Below, in pieces: positions 19,779-27,005 of a stretch of 64,000 bases of DNA. The notes below the pieces were generated by a model. It did not search any database. It was not told the DNA's origin and saw only the letters and a program-made list of their open reading frames with translations. The DNA is from Moraxella sp. K1664 (GTDB taxonomy: Bacteria; Pseudomonadota; Gammaproteobacteria; Pseudomonadales; Moraxellaceae). Numbering within the stretch: the first letter of the stretch is position 1; each line of letters starts with the position of its first letter. Where the stretch lies: contig NZ_CP155576.1 of assembly GCF_039693965.1 (NCBI RefSeq), positions 744,001 through 808,000 on the forward strand, written 5' to 3'. The position numbers were made by a program, and so were the translations under genes.

Positions 19779-20399
19779 TTATTCCTCATTAAAGTGTGGT
19801 TGAGAGCCAATATATTTATAACCAAACAAAAACATCAAAGAAAACATCGCCCAAGTTCCAAATATGAAAAGGGGAATACCTTTGTGGTCAACTCGCATTC
19901 TTTTAATGCTTACTTCTTTACTTCTTATAGGGATAAGTTTACCATCTTGCCAGATGGTTAAGGAGATTAGCTGAGGGTATGGGTTGTTTAACCACAGTAG
20001 TGGTTTCTGGGTGTACCAACCTATCTCTCCGTATTTGCCATGCACCAAGCGAATATCACCATACACGGTTTCAAGCAATTCAGGATTAACCCAACAACCA
20101 CTATACTCTATATAATCATAAGCAGAATAGCCACATTTAAAATACATGGTCCGACCATCATCAGTATGCATTTGTATGTGTTTAACACTACTGCGACCTC
20201 GTTGTGTCTGAAAATGCTCAGTAACCACAAACATCTTACCCTTAGTATAGTGTATCTCATCATCAGTAGGAATGTGCCAACCCTTACATATCAACAATAA
20301 AAAGATTGTCATACATATAGCAAAACCCAAACACAGCCAGAATGAAAATCGATTGAATGAGTTTAGGTTTTTATAGCTTTTAATCAAAAAATTTATCAT
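19779..20399 (-). CDS. Small membrane-anchored protein paired with cassette 3
   Basis: A 206-aa protein with a strong N-terminal membrane segment (FSFWLCLGFAICMTIFLLLI near residue 17), an outer/periplasmic beta-rich domain with Cys residues (MYFKCGYSAYDYIEYSGCW), and a second membrane segment near the C terminus (WAMFSLMFLFGYKYIG). Nearly identical to the 216-aa protein at 22399-23049 except for an indel near residue 115 and a different segment around 170-185. Ends 3 bases before cassette 3. Family unknown; immunity or partner protein is inferred from the pairing. Confidence 0.7.
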   Translation of the reverse strand: MINFLIKSYKNLNSFNRFSFWLCLGFAICMTIFLLLICKGWHIPTDDEIHYTKGKMFVVTEHFQTQRGRSSVKHIQMHTDDGRTMYFKCGYSAYDYIEYSGCWVNPELLETVYGDIRLVHGKYGEIGWYTQKPLLWLNNPYPQLISLTIWQDGKLIPIRSKEVSIKRMRVDHKGIPLFIFGTWAMFSLMFLFGYKYIGSQPHFNEE

Positions 20400-20497
20400 T
20401 AGAATATTTGTTTACAAAAGTACCGTTTATTGTATAAAATATTTGAATAAATAGCAAGCATATGATGATAAAAGCTACTTCACCCTATCAAACAGCT

Positions 20498-20640
20498 CGT
20501 AGGTTGGGTTGAACGACAGTGAAACCCAACATTTTAAGCCTTAATACACTAAGTTTTATTATCAAGACCTAGTCCACCAAAACCAACAAATTATGCACCC
20601 ATTCATTCACTCACAAACATAACATCTATCTTCTTTTATA
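20498..20640. repeat. Array spacer repeat, copy 2
   Basis: Begins CGTAGGTTGGGTTGAACGAC, continues with TTTTAAGCCTTAATACACTA and ends at the stop of cassette 2. The GTAGGTTGGG arm can pair with ACCTAGTCCACC downstream. Same element as at 18533, 23150 and 24247. Confidence 0.78.
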
Positions 20641-20644
20641 ACAA

Positions 20645-21805
20645 TCAAGCCGCCCATCTTTCTTCTTCATTGATTGCAAGTATACTTATATTATTATGAT
20701 TAAATAATGCTCTTTGTGTGGTAATCACACCATCACCATCTAAGTCGAGTACAATGGGATCATAGAAATAATGAAACCCTGAGCGGTTGATACCTGTCCA
20801 TTTGGCAAAGGCTTCGGCGAGGTCATCAGGGAGGTCATCAAAGGGGTTGGGAAGTTTAAAGTCATCAAAAAAGTCTTCGGCTTGCTGTTTCCATTTATTA
20901 AAAGCATCTTCGGCGGCTTGTCTATATTTATCAAAAGCATCAGCAAGGTTATCGGAGACTTCTTTGAAAGTGTCGGAAACCTCTTTGGCTAACTCTTTGG
21001 CGATTTGTTCAGCCTTTTGAGTAGCTTCCTTAACTGCCTCCTCAGCACTTTTTACACCATCTTTAAGGGCTTGTTCGGCGGTTTTGTAGGCATCTGCGAT
21101 TTTTTGTTCGGCGGTCTTATAGGCATCGGTAGCTTTTTGGATGGCATTATTAACTTTCTCAGCACCATTTGCCATTGCCTCATTGATGGCTTTATCCATA
21201 TTGATGGCAGCCTCGCCAACTTTGGGGGCGAGTTTGTCTATGGAATCTCTAAATGCTTTACCAGAGGTGATGTCATTAAATGTGTTTTTGGTATTGTTGA
21301 TACCGTTAGTGATGGCATTGTGGGTATTTATGGCGGTGTTGCCGACAGATTTTGATAGCTCATTTAAGTTGTGATTCACTTTTTGATCAACCACTGTGGC
21401 GACATCATTATAAAAGTCAATAATTACATCTTTATTGTTTGCCAAAGCCCCCAATGCAGTAACTGTAAACCCTATCCCAACAACCACAGGTGCACTTACT
21501 GTTGCTCCTGCTAGTAACCCCATAGTACCAACAAATGTTAGCACATTGCCTGTTACTGCCATGACATCGCCTGTGGATACAGTATTGCCATTTTTTAAGT
21601 CAGACATAATCTTTGCAGTCGTGATTGTTGCCGCCATAGGGGCAGTCATTAATGCAGTAACTGGATTTAGAGAACCAAAAGCAGCGACAGTTTGAGCTGA
21701 ATTGCTAACGGTATTCATTTGATTGTTTGGATCTTTTGCTATACCACTAGCAGAATCTGCACTCACTATTGCGACTGAACCTTTTTCAAGTAGTTTAACA
21801 ACCAT
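20645..21805 (-). CDS. Truncated FrpC-like protein, cassette 2 (386 aa)
   Basis: Starts MVVKLLEKGSVAIVSADSAS with GGAG upstream, 2 bases after the preceding small gene. After about 25 residues it is nearly identical to cassette 1: hydrophobic segment (VTGNVLTFVGTMGLLAGATV near residue 80), then the same coiled-coil-like helices as the full-length protein (DAYKTAEQKIADAYKTAEQA), LPNPFDDLPDDLAEAFAKW, and Asp349-Pro350 in YDPIVLDLDGDG. It then jumps to VITTQRALFNHNNISILAIN and the EEERWAA tail and stops. Thus it has the N-terminal half and cleavage bond but no calcium-binding remainder and no RTX repeats. Confidence 0.75.
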   Translation of the reverse strand: MVVKLLEKGSVAIVSADSASGIAKDPNNQMNTVSNSAQTVAAFGSLNPVTALMTAPMAATITTAKIMSDLKNGNTVSTGDVMAVTGNVLTFVGTMGLLAGATVSAPVVVGIGFTVTALGALANNKDVIIDFYNDVATVVDQKVNHNLNELSKSVGNTAINTHNAITNGINNTKNTFNDITSGKAFRDSIDKLAPKVGEAAINMDKAINEAMANGAEKVNNAIQKATDAYKTAEQKIADAYKTAEQALKDGVKSAEEAVKEATQKAEQIAKELAKEVSDTFKEVSDNLADAFDKYRQAAEDAFNKWKQQAEDFFDDFKLPNPFDDLPDDLAEAFAKWTGINRSGFHYFYDPIVLDLDGDGVITTQRALFNHNNISILAINEEERWAA

Positions 21806-21807
21806 GA

Positions 21808-22266
21808 CTATTCTCCTACTGAGTTAATTTTAATAAGATAAGGTATTTTCTTATCTCGTACTTTTTTACCAAAATCTTCGTAATATTCTGTGCTGTATGT
21901 TAAACATACCAAATCACCTTGTTTGGCATTTTTTAACATTTTTTTATTTTCTTGATAGAGATCAGATTTTGATTTTGCAAGATTTGCATTTCTGACAAAA
22001 TGCAACTCCTTACCATGATTATTTTTAATTGAAAAATAATCAATGTTTCTATTTCTAGGGTCATCAGAATCAGGGGAGGAATACAAATCAATCAAATGTC
22101 CACACTCATCTTTTGACGCTGATTGGAGTTTTTTTGTTTCATTGGGTTTTAAGTAGAAATAATAAACAGCAGAGAAAAATAAAGCCATCACAACAATAAA
22201 AATGATTTGCTCTTTAAAAGACCGCACAAGATGTTCTGTTGAGCCGTATTCTGGTTCTTTTGACAT
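21808..22266 (-). CDS. Small membrane-anchored protein paired with cassette 2
   Basis: A 152-aa protein, start at MSKEPEYGSTEHLV (22266). One membrane segment at about residues 20-40 (IIFIVVMALFFSAVYYFYL), then a soluble domain with KKLQSASKDECGHLI, RNRNIDYFSIKN and GDLVCLTYSTEYYEDFGKK. Near-identical to the 141-aa protein at 25645-26070, differing in a short block near residue 95 (an 11-residue indel region). Its stop overlaps the Shine-Dalgarno region of cassette 2. Function unknown; immunity-like by position. Confidence 0.7.
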   Translation of the reverse strand: MSKEPEYGSTEHLVRSFKEQIIFIVVMALFFSAVYYFYLKPNETKKLQSASKDECGHLIDLYSSPDSDDPRNRNIDYFSIKNNHGKELHFVRNANLAKSKSDLYQENKKMLKNAKQGDLVCLTYSTEYYEDFGKKVRDKKIPYLIKINSVGE

Positions 22267-22271
22267 ATAGT

Positions 22272-22331
22272 TTATTCCCAATAATTGGCAGTAACACCAA
22301 ACTTTAACTTAGCGTAATTAAATGCTGTCAT
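22272..22331 (-). pseudogene. Remnant 5' end of a lost large gene (MTAFNYAKL...)
   Basis: Twenty codons, MTAFNYAKLKFGVTANYWE then stop, preceded by AAGGAGCAAGCAAA. The same tiny frame occurs at 26076-26135, where it overlaps the preceding small gene by ATGA, exactly the coupling seen between small and large genes of the array. I read it as the surviving start of a deleted large gene. Confidence 0.5.
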
Positions 22332-22359
22332 TTTGCTTGCTCCTTATCTTTGCTAAAAA

Positions 22360-22395
22360 TTAAATCAATTTTGAAATCTTAGGTAGAGTTGCCAT
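22360..22395 (-). pseudogene. Remnant 5' end of a cassette-3-like gene (MATLPKISK)
   Basis: Twelve codons, MATLPKISKLI then stop, 3 bases after the 216-aa gene. The first nine codons match the start of cassette 3 (which also lies 3 bases after its partner gene). Sequence then switches to AATTTTTAGCAAAGATAAGG, matching the 3' end of the small gene at 26132. This is a recombination joint that removed a large gene. Confidence 0.65.
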
Positions 22396-22398
22396 TAT

Positions 22399-23049
22399 TT
22401 ATTCCTCATTAAAGTGTGGTTGAGAGCCAATATATTTATAACCAAACAAAAACATCAAAGAAAATATTACCCAAACTCCAAGAATAAAAAAAGAGACTTC
22501 ACTAGGATGACTCTGCATGCTTTGAATGGTTACTTCTTTGTTTCTTATAGGGATAAGTTTACCATCTTGCCAGATGGTTAAGGAGATTAGCTGAGGGTAT
22601 GGGTTGTTTAACCACAGTAGTGGTTTCTGGGTGTACCAACCTATCTCTCCGTATTTGCCATGCACCAAGCGAATGTTATTTCTGGCAGAGTCGTTATGCC
22701 CAATACTGCCATAAGCTGATTTAATTAAATCAGGATCAGCCCAACAACCACTATACTCTATATAATCATAAGCAGAATAGCCACATTTAAAATACATGGT
22801 CTGACCATCATCAGTATGCATTTGTATGTGTTTAACACTACTGCGACCTCGTTGTGTCTGAAAATGCTCAGTAACCACAAACATCTTACCCTTAGTATAG
22901 TGTATCTCATCATCAGTAGGAATGTGCCAACCCTCACATATCAACAATAAAAAGATTGTCATACATATAGCAAAAACCAAACACAGCCAGAATGAAAATC
23001 GATTGAATGAGTTTAGGTTTTTATAGCTTTTAATCAAAAAATTTATCAT
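22399..23049 (-). CDS. Small membrane-anchored protein, orphan copy
   Basis: A 216-aa near-duplicate of the protein at 19779-20399, with an N-terminal membrane segment, a Cys-containing beta-rich domain and a C-terminal membrane segment. It carries an extra SIGHNDSARNN block near residue 115 and a different stretch near 180 (QSMQSHPSEVSFFILGVW). Its partner large gene survives only as a nine-codon remnant directly downstream, so it is an orphan in the sense of orphan immunity genes in polymorphic toxin loci (inference). Confidence 0.7.
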   Translation of the reverse strand: MINFLIKSYKNLNSFNRFSFWLCLVFAICMTIFLLLICEGWHIPTDDEIHYTKGKMFVVTEHFQTQRGRSSVKHIQMHTDDGQTMYFKCGYSAYDYIEYSGCWADPDLIKSAYGSIGHNDSARNNIRLVHGKYGEIGWYTQKPLLWLNNPYPQLISLTIWQDGKLIPIRNKEVTIQSMQSHPSEVSFFILGVWVIFSLMFLFGYKYIGSQPHFNEE

Positions 23050-23149
23050 TAGAATATTTGTTTACAAAAGTACCGTTTATTGTTTGTATAGAATATTTGA
23101 ATAAATAGCAAGCATATGATGATAAAAGCTACTCCACCTTATCGAACAG

Positions 23150-23262
23150 CTCGTAGGTTGGGTTGAACGACAGCAACACCCGACATGTTAAGCCTTAATG
23201 CACTAAGTTTTATTATCAAAACCTAACCCACCAAAGCCGACAACCAACACATTTTACACCCA
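23150..23262. repeat. Array spacer repeat, copy 3
   Basis: Starts CTCGTAGGTTGGGTTGAACG, contains TTAAGCCTTAATGCACTAAG and AACCTAACCCACCAAAGCC; the arms TAGGTTGGG and ACCTAACCCA can pair. Same family as 18533, 20498 and 24247. Confidence 0.78.
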
Positions 23263-23739
23263 CTAAACCTCTCTTATTTTAAAGTAAATATAAACACGTT
23301 CATGCTTGGTTTTTTCAAATACGATGTTACGACCACCATAACATTGGGAAATTTTAAAATCTGGTACAGCCTTTCCAGTAACTTTATACATTCTTGGGTT
23401 TCCCTTATCATGTGAATTAAACACTATAATCCACCTATACGAATCACTCTTACCAAAAAAACCATTAATTCTTTGCTCAATAAAATTTTTCGAACGCTCA
23501 CCAATTACAATTTCGTTAAATGACAACGATTGATAAGATGGCACAACACACAACACATCATTTTTACCATATTCAATATAATCACCAATATGAAATTGAT
23601 TGTGTTTTGTGAGTTCACTGGCAATGGTATCAGACAAAAATCCATCAAATTTTCTAGGGAAAATATGATAATAATATCCTAAACCATATATCGCCATACA
23701 AAAAAATATTAGCACAATACATTTTATTTTAAAAGTCAT
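23263..23739 (-). CDS. Small membrane-anchored protein of the array (158 aa)
   Basis: An N-terminal hydrophobic anchor (KCIVLIFFCMAIYGLGYYYH, residues 5-25) is followed by a soluble domain with FHIGDYIEYGKNDVLCVVP and KISQCYGGRNIVFEK, rich in beta-forming residues and with two Cys after the anchor. No family recognised. It has no large gene directly downstream: the spacer repeat follows. Its AT-rich codon use matches its neighbours in the array and differs from the flanking TCA-cycle genes. Likely an orphan partner or immunity gene (inference). Confidence 0.6.
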   Translation of the reverse strand: MTFKIKCIVLIFFCMAIYGLGYYYHIFPRKFDGFLSDTIASELTKHNQFHIGDYIEYGKNDVLCVVPSYQSLSFNEIVIGERSKNFIEQRINGFFGKSDSYRWIIVFNSHDKGNPRMYKVTGKAVPDFKISQCYGGRNIVFEKTKHERVYIYFKIREV

Positions 23740-23863
23740 AGCAATTCCTTAATATTTTATCATCATTTAATGATAAAATATTTAATAATATTTTATCACG
23801 CTTAAAAATATGCCATAACAAATTTTTGTATTTTTGACCATCGCCTATGATTAACCACAAAAT

Positions 23864-24229
23864 CTATTTTGAATATATCAGCAGAAATGATAAAAATAAT
23901 GCTGTTATACATGTTGATTTTAAAAACTCATATAATGCATATAAAATGACCATGTATGATGGATATAAATTTTTGTAAGCATATTTATCATCAGATTGAA
24001 TATTTATTTCATTATTCACTCTTTTTTTGAAATCACCGTCAATCTTATTAAATAATACCATATAACCAATTGATAAAGATGTATGATACTTATTGTAAGA
24101 ACTTAAACCTAATTCTGTATATCCATAATGATTAGTCATTAATAAAGCAAACATAACCACTGGATAACCAATAAAACCAAGCCACCCTGCTGGCTCTGAA
24201 AATTTTTGATAATTGGTATCACTCATCAT
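23864..24229 (-). CDS. Small multi-pass membrane protein of the array
   Basis: About 121 aa. Starts at 24238, 24229 or 24226 are all possible; GGGA lies closest to the last two. Hydrophobic segments at about residues 15-33 (GWLGFIGYPVVMFALLMT) and at the C terminus (STCITALFLSFLLIYSK), with a polar middle. No family recognised. It lies alone between the spacer repeat at 24247 and the 158-aa gene, so its large partner, if it had one, is gone. Confidence 0.55.
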   Translation of the reverse strand: MMSDTNYQKFSEPAGWLGFIGYPVVMFALLMTNHYGYTELGLSSYNKYHTSLSIGYMVLFNKIDGDFKKRVNNEINIQSDDKYAYKNLYPSYMVILYALYEFLKSTCITALFLSFLLIYSK

Positions 24230-24246
24230 AAATCCCATGATTTAGT

Positions 24247-24397
24247 CCGTAGGTTGGGCAAAGCGATAGCAACACCCAACATGTTAAGCCTTAATGCACT
24301 AAGTTTTATTATCAAAACCTAACCCACCAAAACCTACAACCAACAAATTATGCACCCATTCACTCACAAACATAACATCTATCTTCTTTTATAACAA
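24247..24397. repeat. Array spacer repeat, copy 4
   Basis: Starts CGTAGGTTGGGCAAAGCG, contains TTAAGCCTTAATGCACTAAG and AACCTAACCCACC, and runs to the stop of cassette 1. Sequence following the hairpin (ACCCATTCACTCACAAACAT) is shared with the copy beside cassette 2. Confidence 0.78.
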
Positions 24398-25642
24398 TCA
24401 AGCCGCCCATCTTTCTTCTTCATTGATTGCAAGTATACTTATGTTATTATGATTAAATAACGCTCTTTGTGTGGTAACCATACCGTCATGATCAAAAACA
24501 GCTTTCTTTAATTTATCATAAGCAATCGTCTCTATGCCATCACCATCTAAGTCGAGTACGATTGGATCATAGAAATAATGAAACCCTGAGCGGTTGATAC
24601 CTGTCCATTTGGCAAAGGCTTCGGCGAGGTCATCAGGGAGGTCATCAAAGGGGTTGGGAAGTTTAAAGTCATCAAAAAAGTCTTCGGCTTGCTGTTTCCA
24701 TTTATTAAAAGCATCTTCGGCGGCTTGTCTATATTTATCAAAAGCATCAGCAAGGTTATCGGAGACTTCTTTGAAAGTGTCGGAAACCTCTTTGGCTAAC
24801 TCTTTGGCGATTTGTTCAGCCTTTTGAGTAGCTTCCTTAACTGCCTCCTCAGCACTTTTTACACCATCTTTAAGGGCTTGTTCGGCGGTTTTGTAGGCAT
24901 CTGCGATTTTTTGTTCGGCGGTCTTATAGGCATCGGTAGCTTTTTGGATGGCATTATTAACTTTCTCAGCACCATTTGCCATTGCCTCATTGATGGCTTT
25001 ATCCATATTGATGGCAGCCTCGCCAACTTTGGGGGCGAGTTTGTCTATGGAATCTCTAAATGCTTTACCAGAGGTGATGTCATTAAATGTGTTTTTGGTA
25101 TTGTTGATACCGTTAGTGATGGCATTGTGGGTATTTATGGCGGTGTTGCCGACAGATTTTGATAGCTCATTTAAGTTGTGATTCACTTTTTGATCAACCA
25201 CTGTGGCGACATCATTATAAAAGTCAATAATTACATCTTTATTGTTTGCCAAAGCCCCCAATGCAGTAACTGTAAACCCTATCCCAACAACCACAGGTGC
25301 ACTTACTGTTGCTCCTGCTAGTAACCCCATAGTACCAACAAATGTTAGCACATTGCCTGTTACTGCCATGACATCGCCTGTGGATACAGTATTGCCATTT
25401 TTTAAGTCAGACATAATCTTTGCAGTCGTGATTGTTGCCGCCATAGGGGCAGTCATTAATGCAGTAACTGGATTTAGAGAACCAAAAGCAGCGACAGTTT
25501 GAGCTGAATTGCTAGCGGTATTCAAATCATTTCTGCTTTCTGGTTCTTTATCAATTTCTTGTTTTGCACCATTAATGGAATCTGCACCTGCTATTGTTGC
25601 TGAACCATAGGACAAACCTTTTTCAATTAATTTAGCATTCAT
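24398..25642 (-). CDS. Truncated FrpC-like protein, cassette 1 (414 aa)
   Basis: Starts MNAKLIEKGLSYGSATIAGA with GGAG 8 bases upstream, 2 bases after its small partner gene. From about residue 40 it matches cassette 2; from about residue 175 also the full-length protein, through LPNPFDDLPDDLAEAFAKW and Asp359-Pro360 to LDLDGDGIETIAYDKLKKAV. At FDHDG it switches to MVTTQRALFNHNN and the AINEEERWAA tail. In cassette 2 the switch to the same tail occurs one calcium loop earlier, so the joints lie in the repeated GATGGT codons. It lacks the rest of the self-processing module and all RTX repeats. Confidence 0.75.
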   Translation of the reverse strand: MNAKLIEKGLSYGSATIAGADSINGAKQEIDKEPESRNDLNTASNSAQTVAAFGSLNPVTALMTAPMAATITTAKIMSDLKNGNTVSTGDVMAVTGNVLTFVGTMGLLAGATVSAPVVVGIGFTVTALGALANNKDVIIDFYNDVATVVDQKVNHNLNELSKSVGNTAINTHNAITNGINNTKNTFNDITSGKAFRDSIDKLAPKVGEAAINMDKAINEAMANGAEKVNNAIQKATDAYKTAEQKIADAYKTAEQALKDGVKSAEEAVKEATQKAEQIAKELAKEVSDTFKEVSDNLADAFDKYRQAAEDAFNKWKQQAEDFFDDFKLPNPFDDLPDDLAEAFAKWTGINRSGFHYFYDPIVLDLDGDGIETIAYDKLKKAVFDHDGMVTTQRALFNHNNISILAINEEERWAA

Positions 25643-25644
25643 AT

Positions 25645-26070
25645 TTACTCTCCTACTGAGTTAATTTTAATAAGATAAGGTATTTTCTTATCTCGTACTT
25701 TTTTACCAAAATCTTCGTAATATTCTGTGCTGTATGTTAAACATACCAAATCACCTTGTTTGGCATTTTTAGCACCCAAATCAGATCTTCTACTTCTCAC
25801 AAAATGCAAATCTTCACCCTGCTTGTTTTTAATTGAAAAATAATCAATGTTTCTATTTCTAGGGTCATCAGAATCAGGGGAGGAATAAAACTCAATAAGA
25901 TGTCCACACTCATCTTTTGACGCTGATTGGAGTTTTTTTGTTTCATTGGGTTTTAAGTAGAAATAATAAACAGCAGAGAAAAATAAAGCCATCACAACAA
26001 TAAAAATGATTTGCTCTTTAAAAGACTGCACAAGATGTTCTGTTGAGCCGTATTCTGGTTCTTTTGACAT
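25645..26070 (-). CDS. Small membrane-anchored protein paired with cassette 1
   Basis: A 141-aa protein, MSKEPEYGSTEHLVQSFKEQ at the start, one membrane segment (IIFIVVMALFFSAVYYFYL) and a soluble domain ending DKKIPYLIKINSVGE. Near duplicate of 21808-22266. Variation is concentrated in one block (ELHFVR... to AKQGD), where the two copies differ in length, as seen for specificity regions; the rest is almost unchanged. Its stop overlaps the ribosome site of cassette 1. Confidence 0.7.
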   Translation of the reverse strand: MSKEPEYGSTEHLVQSFKEQIIFIVVMALFFSAVYYFYLKPNETKKLQSASKDECGHLIEFYSSPDSDDPRNRNIDYFSIKNKQGEDLHFVRSRRSDLGAKNAKQGDLVCLTYSTEYYEDFGKKVRDKKIPYLIKINSVGE

Positions 26071-26075
26071 ATAGT

Positions 26076-26135
26076 TTATTCCCAGTAATTGGCAGTAACA
26101 CCAAACTTTAACTTAGCGTAATTAAATGCTGTCAT
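26076..26135 (-). pseudogene. Remnant 5' end of a lost large gene, second copy
   Basis: MTAFNYAKLKFGVTANYWE then stop; the ATG overlaps the upstream small-gene stop (ATGA). Identical in protein to 22272-22331. Position and coupling suggest it was the start of a large array gene now deleted and joined to the next unit. Confidence 0.5.
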
Positions 26136-26374
26136 TTTGCTTGCTCCTTATTTTTACCAAAAATTAATTCAATGTATATAATAACAATAATTAAAATCAA
26201 AAACCACTTTGTATATCCAGTTTTCTCAAAATAACTTTGCACTCTACCTATATCACTCTTTGGCGTAGAAACATAGATAATTTCTTGGGTCGTTTGGTTG
26301 ACAAACTTACCTCTAAGGATAATAACATCATTAATATTATTATTCTTTCTATCTGTAAACGAGACAATACTCAC
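26132..26374 (-). CDS. 3' part of a small membrane protein gene split by a frameshift
   Basis: An 80-aa frame beginning with GTG in a GTGA overlap with the upstream 95-aa frame. The reading frame is open further upstream and gives NFGYDFTGYGVSIVSFTDRK, which continues naturally from the upstream frame if one base is changed in the A7 tract (T7 at 26403-26409 on the plus strand). C-terminal membrane segment WFLILIIVIIYIELIFG. Probably half of one gene of about 175-180 aa; whether the split is decay, phase variation or a sequencing error cannot be told here. Confidence 0.55.
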   Translation of the reverse strand: MSIVSFTDRKNNNINDVIILRGKFVNQTTQEIIYVSTPKSDIGRVQSYFEKTGYTKWFLILIIVIIYIELIFGKNKEQAK

Positions 26375-26658
26375 ACCATAACCAGTAAAATCATAGCCAA
26401 AATTTTTTTATCAGAGCAAAGGGCATTTTCTGTGCCAACAAACTCGCCACATTTTGCACTATATGCCCTACCATGATTATCCCTGACGTAGACACTTGTG
26501 CCTTTTTTATTATTGACATTATAAGACAACCCATCAAGAAGGTCTATTGAGATATACCTATCCTCTTCTATAATTGCAATAATGGGCTTTATAGATAAAA
26601 TGATTGGTATAGGTAAAAAAATAAAGAAAAATAGGATTTTTCTTTTGATTGCACTCAT
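26371..26658 (-). CDS. 5' part of a small membrane protein gene split by a frameshift
   Basis: A 95-aa frame: N-terminal membrane segment (ILFFFIFLPIPIILSIKPII), then GTSVYVRDNHGRAYSAKCGE and ALCSDKK, after which the frame passes through seven A bases and reads a meaningless ILAMILLVMV before stopping. Adjoining frame 26132-26374 carries the plausible continuation. GAGG lies upstream of the ATG. First gene of the array; resembles in layout the other anchor-plus-Cys-domain proteins. Confidence 0.55.
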   Translation of the reverse strand: MSAIKRKILFFFIFLPIPIILSIKPIIAIIEEDRYISIDLLDGLSYNVNNKKGTSVYVRDNHGRAYSAKCGEFVGTENALCSDKKILAMILLVMV

Positions 26659-26957
26659 ATTTGCCTCCCTACTGATATATAAAAATTATATAAATATTTA
26701 TAACATCTTTCAAAACCTAATTTTTGGAAAAACCCATGCCAAACAAAAAATTAAATTACCAGTCAAAAAATTTAAACCATTGTAGACCTATTCATCAAAT
26801 AATGCAAAGGAAATAAGCGTATACTCAGATAAATTTAAAATCGCCCCAATTCATAATCACAAAGTGCGTATGACACACCCACGCTCAAAATGGCGTTTGT
26901 GGTACTTTTGTGGTTTGGACATCATTCACAACACAAAAAGCAAACCCAATTTACAAT
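26659..26957. other. Gene-free gap between the array and sdhB
   Basis: About 300 AT-rich bases without a supportable gene. It must hold the promoter of the array, but I cannot choose a -35/-10 pair. At 26861-26910 there is a degenerate copy of the GTGCGTATGACGCAC-type repeat also found at 52712 and 53744. Confidence 0.5.
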
Positions 26958-26988
26958 AAAAAACCGCACTTGAATAAGCACGGTTTTA
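26958..26988 (-). terminator. Terminator of sdhCDAB
   Basis: On the minus strand AAAACCGTGCTT-ATTC-AAGTGCGGTTTT followed by a TTATT tail; 12-bp stem with one mismatch, 17 bases after the sdhB stop. Confidence 0.75.
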
Positions 26989-27005
26989 AAAAGCACCAAA
27001 CTAAT

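Noticed and set aside
26582-26785. A plus-strand frame opposite the first array gene
   Set aside because: Lys/Ile-rich shadow of the minus-strand gene and AT-rich gap.
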